Positions 18,240-27,713 of a stretch of DNA of 64,000 bases are shown here, in pieces. The stretch is from an uncultured Algibacter sp. (lineage in GTDB: Bacteria > Bacteroidota > Bacteroidia > Flavobacteriales > Flavobacteriaceae). Every line of letters begins with the position of its first letter. Position 1 is the stretch's first letter. Location: NCBI RefSeq assembly GCF_947487605.1, contig NZ_CANKXK010000012.1, forward strand, positions 62,001 through 126,000, in the 5' to 3' direction. A model generated the notes under the pieces. The model made no database searches. It was not told the origin of the DNA and saw only the letters and a list, made by a program, of their open reading frames with translations. The position numbers were made by a program, and so were the translations under genes.

Positions 18240-19377
18240 CGTAATAAGTATTGATTTTTAAATCCATTTCCTTGTCATAAAAAAACAAAAACATACTAGC
18301 CATCATATCTTGAACTTCATTAGTTGTGTTATCAGTTACAAGGGTTAACTCATATTCATGATTTGGATACATTAAAACACCTTCTTTACTTGAAAATTCT
18401 GGTGTTTTAGTCAGACCAATTTTGTTCTTATGATTTATTACATCGCAATTATAAATAACTTCACCAGAAGTAAGATCTTTTAGTATAAATTGTTTTGCAA
18501 AAGGATGGAGGTGAGGTGTAACTTGATGCAGACGCATCGTATCTTTTATAGCTAGCTGTTCTGTTGCATTATATGAGAAAGTTTGTTCTCCTTCAAAAAT
18601 TTTCCAATGTCCAGAAAGCGCTTGTCCGTTTTTATCAAAGTAAGTGTGATTTTTTGTTTCTATTGGGATACATGAGTTTTCCATCATTTTTCCTTCAGAA
18701 TTAAAAGGATCGTTGATGTCAAAGGGTAGCATCATAAATATAGTTCTTGGAAGTAAAGGCTTTATGTCTCGTTTTTTGCTATATGCTATGGAGATATCAT
18801 GTTTTATTTGAAATATGGAATCATTTATATTGTGATTTAGTGCCTGTGTAATTATAAAAAATTGTTCATCACTAAAAAAAGGAAAGCCATATCCTTCAGG
18901 AAATTTAACAGATTCTACACCATGAGATAACGAAATTACTCTTGGATATTGCTTATTAATTCTATCTAGCATATTCCAACGACCATGGTGTTCTTGTTCT
19001 ATATAATCTATGTTTGTATGGCAAACAAAGTCATTAGAACGATTGTCATTTGTTTTAGAATCTACTGCTTCAATTTTAAAACCTGTCATCCAAAGTAAGT
19101 CTTGTTTAGATTGGTTTAAATAAAAATTTTGTAGTGCATTTGGACCTTCCATTGATTTATAAATTCCATCTATTAATAAAGAAGGAGATTGGAACTTTAT
19201 ATAATTATCAGTTAGTGATTTTGACCATTCAGAATCAATAATTTTGAAAAAATGTAGCGCTCGCGTTTTAACAATTGCTTTATATCTGTTAGACAAATTA
19301 AAATAGTATATTAGACCAATAGTAGTGATAATTACTAGGGAAATTATCGTGATTTTATGCCACTTTTTTAAAGTCAT
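18229..19377 (-). CDS. Membrane-anchored protein with PHM-like (type II copper, ascorbate-dependent) monooxygenase features
   Basis: The protein has 382 residues. One N-terminal transmembrane anchor (about 9-27) precedes an extracytoplasmic body. Family-like features are seen in order: DFVCHTNIDY (117-125), His152 in LSHGVES, ALNHNIND (179-186) where PHM proteins have an HYNN-like segment, the H-x-H pair His289/His291 in TPHLHPFAK, and Met-rich DMMASMFLFFYD (357-368), the position of the Met copper ligand. These fit the two half-sites of peptidylglycine monooxygenase-like folds, but overall similarity is faint and I rate the assignment as tentative. The 11-bp overlap with a SCO copper chaperone gene supports a copper protein. 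Substrate unknown. Confidence 0.5.
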   Translation of the reverse strand: MTLKKWHKITIISLVIITTIGLIYYFNLSNRYKAIVKTRALHFFKIIDSEWSKSLTDNYIKFQSPSLLIDGIYKSMEGPNALQNFYLNQSKQDLLWMTGFKIEAVDSKTNDNRSNDFVCHTNIDYIEQEHHGRWNMLDRINKQYPRVISLSHGVESVKFPEGYGFPFFSDEQFFIITQALNHNINDSIFQIKHDISIAYSKKRDIKPLLPRTIFMMLPFDINDPFNSEGKMMENSCIPIETKNHTYFDKNGQALSGHWKIFEGEQTFSYNATEQLAIKDTMRLHQVTPHLHPFAKQFILKDLTSGEVIYNCDVINHKNKIGLTKTPEFSSKEGVLMYPNHEYELTLVTDNTTNEVQDMMASMFLFFYDKEMDLKINTYYDAQ

Positions 19378-19413
19378 TAGATCTGTGTATTAATCAAAAT
19401 TACTAATATTTTA

Positions 19414-20538
19414 ATGCAACAACCAACGTTTTCAAGATTATTAGGCTTAGACTGTTTAAGAGCTTTAGCCATTAGTTTAGTTGTGTTGTCTCATATTACT
19501 TTTTTGCTATATCCTAACACGACATCTACACTTATAGATTTTGTACGCATTATGGGGGCTATTGGGGTCGATTTGTTTTTCGTATTAAGTGGTTATTTAA
19601 TAGGAGGTATTCTACTTAAGATTTTAAAGGAAGAGCATTTGCAATGGAGCAGCCTTATTAGGTTTTGGAAAAGACGCTGGTTACGAACATTGCCTAATTA
19701 TTTTTTAGTTTTAATTTTAAATGTTGTAGGGGCTTTAATTGTTGGTACTTCACTACCCAAAGATGTATTCTTATACAGTTTCTTTTTTCAAAACTTCGCG
19801 AGCGAACATCCAGATTTTTTTACTGAAGCATGGAGTTTGTCTATCGAAGAATTTGCTTATTTACTATTACCGTTCTTTCTTTTTTTGTCTGTAATGCTAT
19901 TTAAAAAGGGTAATAGACAATTGTTGTTTTTTAGGACAACATTACTGATAATCATTATGTTAACCATTTTTAAAATATTTTACTATTTCGATAATTCTAT
20001 TACTACTTATCACGAATGGAGTACATCTTTTAGAAAAGTTGTTATTTATAGAATGGATAGTATTTATTATGGTTTTATTGTTCTTTTCTTAGTTAAAAAT
20101 TTTCCAAACTTTATAACTCGTAAAAAAAATATATTATTAATTCTGGGATTGGCTTCATTTGCTTTACTTCACATTTTTGTTTACGTTTTCAATTTATTAC
20201 CTCAATCTCATTTTGGGTTTTATGTTTTTATATATCTGCAAATAGTTGGAATCTCATTGGCGCTCTTATTTCCCTATTTTTTAAATCTAAAAAGAACTTT
20301 TTTTGGTCAACAATTAATTGAATTTATTAGCAAGCGCTCTTATGCTATATATTTAGTGAATTATTCTTTAGTTCTATTAAATATTGAATTATTGTTTGAT
20401 ATCTATTCAATGAATATATTAGAAAAAACAGCTCTTGTTATTTTATTTTTATTAATGACTACGGTAATTTCAAATATCATGTATGTTTACTTTGAAAACC
20501 CCATTTTAAAATTTAGAGACCGAAAGTTTCCAAGGTAA
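19414..20538 (+). CDS. OafA/YrhL-type acyltransferase (acyltransferase 3 family), copy 1
   Basis: The 374-residue protein is integral to the membrane, with about ten hydrophobic segments. The N-terminal LGLDCLRALAISLVVLSH motif contains the conserved Arg and catalytic-site His of acyltransferase 3 proteins; GVDLFFVLSGYLIGG and WSLSIEEFAYLLLPF are further signatures. Members transfer acetyl or other acyl groups to sugars of O-antigen, exopolysaccharide or peptidoglycan. The start is only 36 bp from the divergent PHM-like gene. A second paralogue begins 3 bp after the stop, so the two form an operon. Confidence 0.9.
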   Translation: MQQPTFSRLLGLDCLRALAISLVVLSHITFLLYPNTTSTLIDFVRIMGAIGVDLFFVLSGYLIGGILLKILKEEHLQWSSLIRFWKRRWLRTLPNYFLVLILNVVGALIVGTSLPKDVFLYSFFFQNFASEHPDFFTEAWSLSIEEFAYLLLPFFLFLSVMLFKKGNRQLLFFRTTLLIIIMLTIFKIFYYFDNSITTYHEWSTSFRKVVIYRMDSIYYGFIVLFLVKNFPNFITRKKNILLILGLASFALLHIFVYVFNLLPQSHFGFYVFIYLQIVGISLALLFPYFLNLKRTFFGQQLIEFISKRSYAIYLVNYSLVLLNIELLFDIYSMNILEKTALVILFLLMTTVISNIMYVYFENPILKFRDRKFPR

Positions 20539-20541
20539 CAT

Positions 20542-21699
20542 ATGGCTTATAAAGCAAGAATATATGGACTAGATTTAATGAGGGCTATAGCCATTACCAT
20601 GGTAGTTTTTTCGCATTCACTTTATATTTTTCAAGGTTATAATAATGTTATAATTAGCGCAGTTCAAGTTATTGGTGTGCAAGGTGTGGAGGTTTTCTTT
20701 GTTTTGAGTGGGTTTTTAATTGGAGGGATGCTTTTCAGGTTAATAAAGACTACTCAATTTTCTAGAAAAGAACTATTTCATTTTTGGGTAAGACGTTGGT
20801 TTAGAACATTGCCATTGTATTTTTTAATGCTATTAATTAACATTGTAGTTGCTCTTTTATTAGGTTATGAATTGCCTCAGACTTTATGGAGGTACTTTTT
20901 CTTTTTACAAAATTTCTCAGCCTATCATGTCCCTTTTTTTCCAGAATCTTGGAGTTTATCGGTTGAAGAGTTTGCCTATCTTTTAGGTCCTTTTTGCCTT
21001 TTTACATTTTATAAAATTGCAAATAGATATATTATTAAAAAAGAAAAGATATTTTTACTAGTGTCTATGCTATTGGTGTTTGTCTTTTTAATATCAAAAT
21101 TCATTTATTATTGGTCTTTTTTAGATGAGGTACAATCTTTAAGAATATGGAATTCTAATTTAAAGGCGATAGTAATATACAGACTTGACGCCATTTTTTA
21201 TGGCTTCATTTTGCTATATTATTTTAAGCAGAACAAGACTAAAATCGAAAAACTAAAAGATAAACTTTTTATTATTGGAATCTTCCTGTGGGTAATGGTT
21301 TTGGTAATACTTCCTTTGTCAGGTATTACCATTCAAACACATACATTTTATTGGAATGTGCTGTATTTACCTTTTAATTCAATAGCTATTTGTTTGATGT
21401 TGCCTTATTTGTGTTTTTTAAGGCCTCCCAGACGAAGGTTTTTCAAATTCGTTAAAAGTATCAGTGTCTATTCTTATGCTATGTATCTTTTGCACTACAA
21501 CTTTATTTTGTATTTAATGCAAATCTTTTTAGACTTTCAAAAATTGAACTTAGTAGAACGGATTATTGGCTTGTTCGTTTATTTATCCCTTACTTACTTC
21601 TTGTCCAAAATAGTGTATACGTATTTTGAAAAGCCAATAACCAATTTGCGAGATTCAAAGCGTATTAAAAACAAGCTTAAGATTAATGTTAATAATTAG
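20542..21699 (+). CDS. OafA/YrhL-type acyltransferase (acyltransferase 3 family), copy 2
   Basis: The 385-residue protein is a tandem paralogue of the preceding gene. Shared blocks include YGLDLMRAIAITMVVFSH, GVEVFFVLSGFLIGGM, FPESWSLSVEEFAYLLGPF and the FEKPI element near the C-terminus. The N-terminal His and Arg of the family are kept. The two copies are clearly diverged, not a recent duplication, so they may acylate different positions or sugars. No glycosyltransferases are adjacent, so the acceptor is unknown. Confidence 0.9.
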   Translation: MAYKARIYGLDLMRAIAITMVVFSHSLYIFQGYNNVIISAVQVIGVQGVEVFFVLSGFLIGGMLFRLIKTTQFSRKELFHFWVRRWFRTLPLYFLMLLINIVVALLLGYELPQTLWRYFFFLQNFSAYHVPFFPESWSLSVEEFAYLLGPFCLFTFYKIANRYIIKKEKIFLLVSMLLVFVFLISKFIYYWSFLDEVQSLRIWNSNLKAIVIYRLDAIFYGFILLYYFKQNKTKIEKLKDKLFIIGIFLWVMVLVILPLSGITIQTHTFYWNVLYLPFNSIAICLMLPYLCFLRPPRRRFFKFVKSISVYSYAMYLLHYNFILYLMQIFLDFQKLNLVERIIGLFVYLSLTYFLSKIVYTYFEKPITNLRDSKRIKNKLKINVNN

Positions 21700-21867
21700 A
21701 TAGTTTTCAAATTAAAAATTTGAAAAAAACGTAACGATATCAAATTATAATAGGACTATAATAAATTAATATTAGTAGACATTGTATTCCTTAGTTAATT
21801 TTTAAAACTTTGCATTAATTTTGTACTTTGCATCACTTTAAAAATTCAACCATTTAAAACATAAAAT

Positions 21868-24135
21868 ATGGCATTTGATATCGACATGATTAAGGGTGTT
21901 TACAGCAGGATGGCAGAACGCGTTGATAATGCGCGTGAAGTAGTTGGTAAACCTTTGACACTTTCCGAAAAAATATTATACAACCACCTTTGGGATGGAA
22001 CACCTACAGAGGCATTTACAAGAGGAAAGGACTATGTAGATTTTGCACCAGATAGAATTGCATGTCAAGACGCTACAGCTCAAATGGCTTTATTGCAGTT
22101 TATGCAAGCAGGAAAAACTAAGGTTGCTGTACCAACAACGGTACATTGTGATCATTTAATCCAAGCTAAAGAAGGTGCTGCAACAGATTTAAAACACGCT
22201 AATAATGTAAGTAGCGAGGTTTTTAATTTCTTAGAGTCTGTGTCTAATAAATATGGTATTGGTTTCTGGAAACCAGGAGCAGGTATTATTCATCAAGTGG
22301 TTTTAGAAAATTATGCATTCCCAGGAGGAATGATGATTGGTACCGATTCACATACTGTAAATGCAGGGGGGTTAGGTATGGTTGCTATTGGTGTTGGAGG
22401 AGCAGATGCGGTAGATGTTATGGCAGGTATGGCTTGGGAATTGAAGTTCCCAAAACTAATAGGTGTTAAGTTAACTGGAAAACTTTCTGGATGGACAGCA
22501 CCAAAAGATGTGATTCTTAAAGTAGCAGAAATTCTTACTGTAAAAGGAGGAACAGGAGCTATTGTTGAATATTTCGGACCTGGAGCTACATCAATGTCAT
22601 GTACAGGAAAAGGAACTATTTGTAACATGGGCGCAGAAATAGGAGCAACAACTTCTACTTTTGGATACGATGAATCTATGGAACGTTATTTACGCGCTAC
22701 AGATAGAGCCGATGTTGCAGATGCTGCAAACGCTGTAAAGCAACACTTAACTGCTGATGCTGAGGTGTATGCTAACCCAGAGCAATATTTCGATCAAGTA
22801 ATTGAAATTAATTTATCAGAATTAGGGCCATTATTAAATGGACCATTCACTCCAGATTTATCTACAGAAGTTGGAGCTGCAATGACTGAAAAAGCAACAT
22901 CTAACGAGTGGCCTTTAAAAGTAGAGTGGGGACTAATCGGGTCTTGTACAAATTCATCTTATGAGGATTTATCAAGAGCATCTTCTATCGCACAACAAGC
23001 TTTAGATAAAGGTTTAAAAATGAAAGCTGAATTGGGAATCAATCCAGGTTCAGAGCAAGTACGCTTCACAGCAGAACGCGATGGTATTCTTGGAATTTTT
23101 GAAAACCTAGACGCTAAAATATTCACCAATGCATGCGGACCATGTATCGGGCAATGGGCAAGATATTCAGATCCTAAAAACGCACCAAAAAATAGCATCG
23201 TGCATTCGTTTAACAGAAACTTTGCAAAGCGTGCCGATGGAAATCCAAACACACATGCCTTTGTAGCATCACCAGAATTAACAGCTGCTATTGCAGTTGC
23301 TGGACGTTTAGATTTTAACCCGTTAACAGATAAGTTAATTAATGAAGACGGACAAGAAGTCATGTTCGATGAGCCAACAGGATGGGAATTACCACCAAAA
23401 GGTTTTGCAGTTGATGATAATGGTTATTTAGCACCAGAAGCAGATGGAAGTCATGTGCAAGTTTCAGTAAAAGACGATTCAGAACGTTTACAATTACTAA
23501 CACCATTCCAACCAATCGGTGGAGCAATCAATGGCGCAAAACTTTTAATAAAAGCCTTTGGAAAATGTACTACCGACCATATTTCTATGGCGGGTCCATG
23601 GTTACGTTTCAGAGGTCATCTAGATAATATTGCAAACAATACTTTAATAGGTGCAGTAAACGCCTTTGGACAAAAAACCAACTTTGTTAAAAACCAATTA
23701 ACAGGAGAGTATGGCGGAGTTCCAGATACGGCAAGAGCTTATAAAGCTGCTGGCGTTAAGTCAATTGTAGTTGGAGACCATAACTACGGAGAAGGGTCTT
23801 CTAGAGAGCATGCCGCAATGCAACCACGTCATTTAGGTGTTGCTGCGGTTATCGTAAAATCGTTTGCACGTATTCACGAAACAAACCTTAAAAAACAAGG
23901 GATGTTAGGTTTAACCTTTGCAAATGAAAGCGATTACGATTTAATCCAAGAGAACGATACATTTAACTTTATCGATTTAAATGAATTTGCTCCAGGAAAA
24001 CAATTAACACTAGAAGCTGTTCATGAAGATGGATCAAAAGATCTTATAAAATTGAATCACACCTACAACGATGCACAAATTGCATGGTATAACGAGGGTT
24101 CTGCGCTTAACTTAATTAAGAAGCAAAACGCATAA
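21868..24135 (+). CDS. acn: Aconitate hydratase (mitochondrial type)
   Basis: The 755-residue protein interconverts citrate and isocitrate. The length and the start [19 protein letters not shown] fit the mitochondrial-like AcnA found in Bacteroidota. The 4Fe-4S ligands are seen as Cys in [11 protein letters not shown] (about residue 360) and the pair in [10 protein letters not shown] (about 423 and 426). The C-terminal swivel domain has [19 protein letters not shown] with the substrate-binding Ser/Arg. Upstream, GTACTTTG (about 21823-21830) resembles but does not exactly match the TAnnTTTG box. It is followed by a strong hairpin terminator, so it is probably monocistronic. Confidence 0.96.
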   Translation: MAFDIDMIKGVYSRMAERVDNAREVVGKPLTLSEKILYNHLWDGTPTEAFTRGKDYVDFAPDRIACQDATAQMALLQFMQAGKTKVAVPTTVHCDHLIQAKEGAATDLKHANNVSSEVFNFLESVSNKYGIGFWKPGAGIIHQVVLENYAFPGGMMIGTDSHTVNAGGLGMVAIGVGGADAVDVMAGMAWELKFPKLIGVKLTGKLSGWTAPKDVILKVAEILTVKGGTGAIVEYFGPGATSMSCTGKGTICNMGAEIGATTSTFGYDESMERYLRATDRADVADAANAVKQHLTADAEVYANPEQYFDQVIEINLSELGPLLNGPFTPDLSTEVGAAMTEKATSNEWPLKVEWGLIGSCTNSSYEDLSRASSIAQQALDKGLKMKAELGINPGSEQVRFTAERDGILGIFENLDAKIFTNACGPCIGQWARYSDPKNAPKNSIVHSFNRNFAKRADGNPNTHAFVASPELTAAIAVAGRLDFNPLTDKLINEDGQEVMFDEPTGWELPPKGFAVDDNGYLAPEADGSHVQVSVKDDSERLQLLTPFQPIGGAINGAKLLIKAFGKCTTDHISMAGPWLRFRGHLDNIANNTLIGAVNAFGQKTNFVKNQLTGEYGGVPDTARAYKAAGVKSIVVGDHNYGEGSSREHAAMQPRHLGVAAVIVKSFARIHETNLKKQGMLGLTFANESDYDLIQENDTFNFIDLNEFAPGKQLTLEAVHEDGSKDLIKLNHTYNDAQIAWYNEGSALNLIKKQNA

Positions 24136-24157
24136 TAATATATTGAGCATTTTACAT

Positions 24158-24200
24158 AGACCTGTCAGGTTTCAAAAACCTGACAGGTCTTTTTCTTTTT
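24158..24200 (+). terminator. Perfect hairpin terminator after aconitase, built from a dispersed-repeat sequence
   Basis: The 15-bp stem AGACCTGTCAGGTTT (24158-24172) / AAACCTGACAGGTCT (24176-24190) has a CAA loop and is followed by TTTTCTTTTT. The arm also contains the smaller palindrome ACCTGTCAGGT, typical of short repeats in flavobacterial genomes (recollection, not checked). Confidence 0.88.
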
Positions 24201-24210
24201 AAGATTTCCA

Positions 24211-24386
24211 ACCAGCAAGGTTTTCAAAACCTTGTAGGTTTATTTTCAATATCAAAACCCAGTTCTATAGCTAGATTTTTTATTCTATAATTATTTTTTT
24301 AAGTGTCTAGTATTTTAATATGGTAAGTTTAAAATTTGGGCGTTCCCTGCGTTCCATACCTACAAGGTTTTCAAAACCTTGCAGGA
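24211..24386. repeat. Pair of inverted palindromic repeats
   Basis: The 19-bp palindrome CAAGGTTTTCAAAACCTTG occurs at 24216-24234 and 24363-24381. Flanks show that the two units are in opposite orientation: GCAAGG...CCTTGTAGGT on one, and the reverse complement on the other. They bracket about 130 bp of AT-rich DNA. Confidence 0.8.
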
Positions 24387-24425
24387 GTCACTTCGGTCGG
24401 GCTTTCCGTTATATCTTTTTTTTTC

Positions 24426-24460
24426 GTCATAGTAAGAGGAACGACGTGACTATCTGTTAA
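24426..24460. repeat. GTCAT...ACGACGT-type dispersed repeat
   Basis: GTCATAGTAAGAGGAACGAC and the following GTGACTATCTGTTAA align with 52029-52062 (GTCATTGTTAGGAGGTACGA, then CGTAACAATCTGTA), roughly three-quarters identical. The repeat is non-coding. Confidence 0.65.
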
Positions 24461-24596
24461 ATTTTAGTTCTAAATAAGGCATGTTTTTATCTTTTCAAAA
24501 AAAGGATGCCACTACAATCCCTAACGCAACTTATCCGCTAACTTTATTTTTAAACCGAAAAGAGGTTTTTTTTGGAAAGGTTCGTTTAGCGGTTTT

Positions 24597-24913
24597 ACGG
24601 ATATACGTCGTTTCAATGACTTATATCCGACGTCAAACGAATTTATAATTTTTTTCTGACAAAATCAAGTTATAGATTATATTGTCAAGATCTAATTATT
24701 AAACAAATTACTCCCCATTCAAAACATCAAAATTGTATTTTTGAAAAACTTCTAAATAATGAACTCCAGACAAGATCAGTTAAAAGCTTTTGATAGATTA
24801 TTAACCATTATGGACGAGTTGCGTGAGCAATGTCCGTGGGATAAAAAGCAAACTATGGAAACTTTACGCCACTTAGCCATAGAAGAAACTTACGAACTTA
24901 GAGGCACTATTTT
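24597..24913 (+). repeat. Direct duplication, copy 1: mazG upstream region plus first ~50 codons
   Basis: The region matches 26592-26912. From about 24690 to 24910 the two copies are nearly identical, including ACAAATTACTCCCCAT and the start of mazG. From about 24597 to 24690 they are alignable but diverged (shared TTATATCCGA). The offset is close to 2.0 kb. Confidence 0.88.
24759..24913 (+). pseudogene. Truncated mazG 5' fragment
   Basis: About 50 codons identical or nearly so to the intact mazG at 26758, starting MNSRQDQLKAFDRLLTIMDE. Only a handful of base changes are seen in the first 142 nt. Then similarity stops: the frame reads ...EETYELRGTILFEFH and runs into the 3' end of the antisense peptidase gene. 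The catalytic Asp after EETYEL (GD in the intact copy) is changed to RG. No functional pyrophosphohydrolase can be made from it. Confidence 0.9.
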
Positions 24914-24938
24914 GTTTGAATTTCATTTGTTGGTTAGG

Positions 24939-26555
24939 TTATTTTCTAGCAGTTTTAAATTCACTTCCATTGTACCATTTTGGAAAATATTCTTCATTAG
25001 ATAATTTAAAACCTACATTAAAGAAAAGTTGTAAATCTAATTGAACACCACTTAATTCTGTTGTTTCAGGATTGTATTCGTCTGAAGGTTGATGATATTT
25101 ATTAATACGATAATAATCATTATACTTCTTTACTTCTTCAATACTAACATCAAACCCTTCATAAGTACCACTTGCATACAAAGCAGGTATTCCTATTTTT
25201 GCGAAATTAAAATGGTCTGATCTAAAGAAATATCCTTTTTCTGCTTCTGGATCAGGAATAATATACCTGTTTTGTTTATTAGCTGCTTCTCTGGCATATT
25301 CATCCATTTCAGATTGACCAAAACCTGTAATCGTTAAATCTTTCATTTTTCCTGGACTATCCAGCGCATCAATATTAATGTTTGCTATTGTTTTCTTAGG
25401 ATTAAAAATGGGGTTTTCTGAATAATATGCTGAACCTAATAATCCTTGTTCTTCACCAGTAACTGCTAATAAGACTATTGAACGTTTTGTAGGTTTGGTT
25501 TTTTTGAATGCTTCAGCAATTGCTAATAAACCTGCTGTACCAGAGGCATTATCTACTGATCCATTGTAAATTGAATCACCATTTATTGATTTACCAACTC
25601 CAAAATGATCCCAATGAGCAGAGTATATAATAAATTCATCTTTTCTATCTGTACCTGGTATAAGTGCAACTACATTTTTGGAAACATCTTTCTTAATTTT
25701 ATTTTTAATTCCTACTGAAACTTTTAAGCCTAATGGAATTGGTTTAAAGTCTTTATTTCTAGAAAGTGTTTTATAGTCTTGACCTTTCATTGTTGAAATT
25801 TCAAACATTTTCTCAGCACTTTCACCACTAATCCATGACTCAATATTTAATAGAGGTAAATCACTTTCTATAATTAACCGCGCACCGCTCCAACCAGATT
25901 CAATTACATTCCAACCATAAGAAGCTGGCTCTGTATCATGAATAATTATAAGTCCATCGGCACCTTGTCTTGCAGCTTCTTCATATTTGTATGTCCAACG
26001 TCCATAGTAAGTCATTTCATTTCCTTTAAATAAGATTGAATCACCAGATTTAAAACCAGGATCATTTATTAAAACAACAGCAGTTTTTCCTTTCCAATCT
26101 ATACCTTCATAATCATTCCATCCATATTCAGGAGCAACAATACCATAACCTGCAAATACAAGTTCTGAATTATCAAGTTTTAGGTCAGATTCTGTTTTAT
26201 TTGTTGTTGCAACAAAATCCTTTAAGTATTCTAAATTAAAGCTTTCGTTATTTCCTGAAATAATCATTTTTTCTGATGGAGTTCCAGTAATTTCTACCAT
26301 TGGAACATCTTGAAAAAAACTACTACCATTTCCTGGCAAAACTCCTAATTTTTCAAACTCATCTTTTAAATAGTTTACGGTCTTTACTTCCCCCTCAGTA
26401 AATGGTTTTCTTCCTAGAAATTCATCGGACGCTAGACGCTCAATATGATTACCAATAGTTGTTTGGTTAACTTCTACAAAATCTGTGACGTTTCTTTTGT
26501 TGTTTTCACAACTAATAAAAAGTACTAGTACTAAAATTTTTAAATAGTTCTTCAT
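24939..26555 (-). CDS. M28-family aminopeptidase lipoprotein with PA domain
   Basis: The protein has 538 residues and a lipoprotein signal (VLVLFISCENN, Cys16). A protease-associated (PA) insert spans about 130-250. The M28 zinc site is complete: His314 and Asp316 in SAHWDHFG, Asp335 in GSVDNASGT, Glu368/Glu369 in VTGEEQGLLGS, Asp396 in NIDALD and His488 in NKYHQPSDEY. It should be a dizinc exopeptidase acting on peptides outside the inner membrane. It lies antisense between a broken and an intact copy of mazG, with its 3' end about 25 bp from the mazG fragment, so the gene looks like an insertion. Confidence 0.92.
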   Translation of the reverse strand: MKNYLKILVLVLFISCENNKRNVTDFVEVNQTTIGNHIERLASDEFLGRKPFTEGEVKTVNYLKDEFEKLGVLPGNGSSFFQDVPMVEITGTPSEKMIISGNNESFNLEYLKDFVATTNKTESDLKLDNSELVFAGYGIVAPEYGWNDYEGIDWKGKTAVVLINDPGFKSGDSILFKGNEMTYYGRWTYKYEEAARQGADGLIIIHDTEPASYGWNVIESGWSGARLIIESDLPLLNIESWISGESAEKMFEISTMKGQDYKTLSRNKDFKPIPLGLKVSVGIKNKIKKDVSKNVVALIPGTDRKDEFIIYSAHWDHFGVGKSINGDSIYNGSVDNASGTAGLLAIAEAFKKTKPTKRSIVLLAVTGEEQGLLGSAYYSENPIFNPKKTIANINIDALDSPGKMKDLTITGFGQSEMDEYAREAANKQNRYIIPDPEAEKGYFFRSDHFNFAKIGIPALYASGTYEGFDVSIEEVKKYNDYYRINKYHQPSDEYNPETTELSGVQLDLQLFFNVGFKLSNEEYFPKWYNGSEFKTARK

Positions 26556-26591
26556 AAATTATTGATTTTGAATAAATTATTGCCAACTTTC

Positions 26592-26912
26592 ACGTATATG
26601 AAATCGTTTTAATGTTTTATATCCGATGGTAAGCTAAGTTAGCTAATTTTTCTGTCAAAATTAAGAAACGCAGTATATAGTTATTGTCAACAATTATTAA
26701 ACAAATTACTCCCCATCCAAAACATCAAAATTGTATTTTTGAAAAAACTTCTAAATAATGAACTCCAGACAAGATCAGTTAAAAGCTTTTGATAGATTAT
26801 TAACCATTATGGACGAGTTGCGTGAGCAATGTCCGTGGGATAAAAAGCAAACTATGGAAACCTTACGTCACTTAACCATAGAAGAAACTTACGAACTTGG
26901 AGACGCTATTCT
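26592..26912 (+). repeat. Direct duplication, copy 2: mazG upstream region plus first ~50 codons
   Basis: This is the second copy of the unit at 24597-24913, here leading into the complete mazG. The copies bracket the M28 peptidase gene exactly. Confidence 0.88.
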
Positions 26913-27531
26913 AGATAAGAATTTAGAAGAAGTTAAAAAAGAGTTGGGCGACGTATTATTGCACATTGTATTTTACGCTAAAATAGGTAGCGAAACCAAC
27001 CATTTTGATATTGCCGATGTGTGTAACAGCATTTGCGAAAAACTAATAAACAGACACCCGCATATTTATAGCGACGTAAAAGTTGAAAACGAGGAAGGCG
27101 TTAAGCGCAATTGGGAAAATCTAAAACTAAAAGAGGGAAAAACCAGTGTTTTAGAAGGGGTTCCAAAAAGTTTACCAGCCTTAGTAAAAGCCAACCGAAT
27201 TCAAGAAAAAGTAGCAGGTGTTGGTTTTGATTGGGAAGAACCAGCTCAAGTTTGGGAAAAAGTAGAGGAGGAGCTAAACGAATTTAAAACTGAAGTGCAA
27301 TCTGGTAACCAAGATAAAATGGAAAGTGAGTTTGGAGATGTCATGTTTTCAATGGTAAACTACGCACGTTTTCTAAACATTAACCCAGAAAATGCTTTGG
27401 AGCGTACGAATAAGAAATTTTCAAAACGTTTTCAGTATCTAGAAAGTAAAGCAAAAAGCTTAAATAAACCACTTAAAGATATGACGCTTGCCGAAATGGA
27501 TGTATTTTGGGAAGAGGCTAAAACTTTGTAG
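26758..27531 (+). CDS. mazG: Nucleoside triphosphate pyrophosphohydrolase MazG
   Basis: The 257-residue protein hydrolyses NTPs to NMP and PPi, cleaning the nucleotide pool and in E. coli affecting ppGpp levels. Two MazG domains are seen. The N-terminal one carries CPWDKKQTMETLRHL and the metal-binding EETYELGDAI followed by ELGDVLLHIVFYA; the C-terminal one carries EEELNEFKTE and EFGDVMFSMVNYARF. Length is close to the E. coli protein (263). It is intact, in contrast to the fragment 2 kb upstream. Its promoter region is also duplicated. Confidence 0.95.
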   Translation: MNSRQDQLKAFDRLLTIMDELREQCPWDKKQTMETLRHLTIEETYELGDAILDKNLEEVKKELGDVLLHIVFYAKIGSETNHFDIADVCNSICEKLINRHPHIYSDVKVENEEGVKRNWENLKLKEGKTSVLEGVPKSLPALVKANRIQEKVAGVGFDWEEPAQVWEKVEEELNEFKTEVQSGNQDKMESEFGDVMFSMVNYARFLNINPENALERTNKKFSKRFQYLESKAKSLNKPLKDMTLAEMDVFWEEAKTL

Positions 27532-27548
27532 CTGTGCATGTATTTGTA

Positions 27549-27640
27549 ATTTCGAACAGTGTGAGAAACGAGCGACGAAAAATCTTTAAAACGTCGAGAT
27601 TCCTTCTCATGCTTCGGTCGGAATGATAAAGAAGTGAGTT
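27549..27640. repeat. Small imperfect inverted-repeat element after mazG
   Basis: ATTTCGAACAGTGTGAG at the left and GCTTCGGTCGGAATGATA at the right resemble the ends of short dispersed repeats of flavobacterial genomes. GTCGAGATTCCTTCTCATG lies between. The element is non-coding and occupies most of the spacer between mazG and the convergent DUF349 gene. Confidence 0.5.
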
Positions 27641-27713
27641 TAGTGATGTACCTTTTGAAGGTTAATTGCGATAGGTTTTTACCTTACAGTTTACTTTTTT
27701 AGCTAATGGCTAA

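Larger units (their letters stand above)
24136..24758. other. 623-bp repeat-rich intergenic region after aconitase
   Basis: It contains no credible gene. In order it holds a perfect hairpin terminator, two copies of the CAAGGTTTT/AAAACCTTG palindrome in opposite orientation, a GTCAT...ACGACGT repeat, and then the diverged upstream part of the mazG duplication. It looks like a landing site for small palindromic elements. Confidence 0.8.

Noticed and set aside
24759-25004. 81-residue reading frame at 24759 as a gene of its own
   Set aside because: Only the first ~50 codons match mazG; the rest is antisense to the peptidase gene. It is treated as a truncated fragment.
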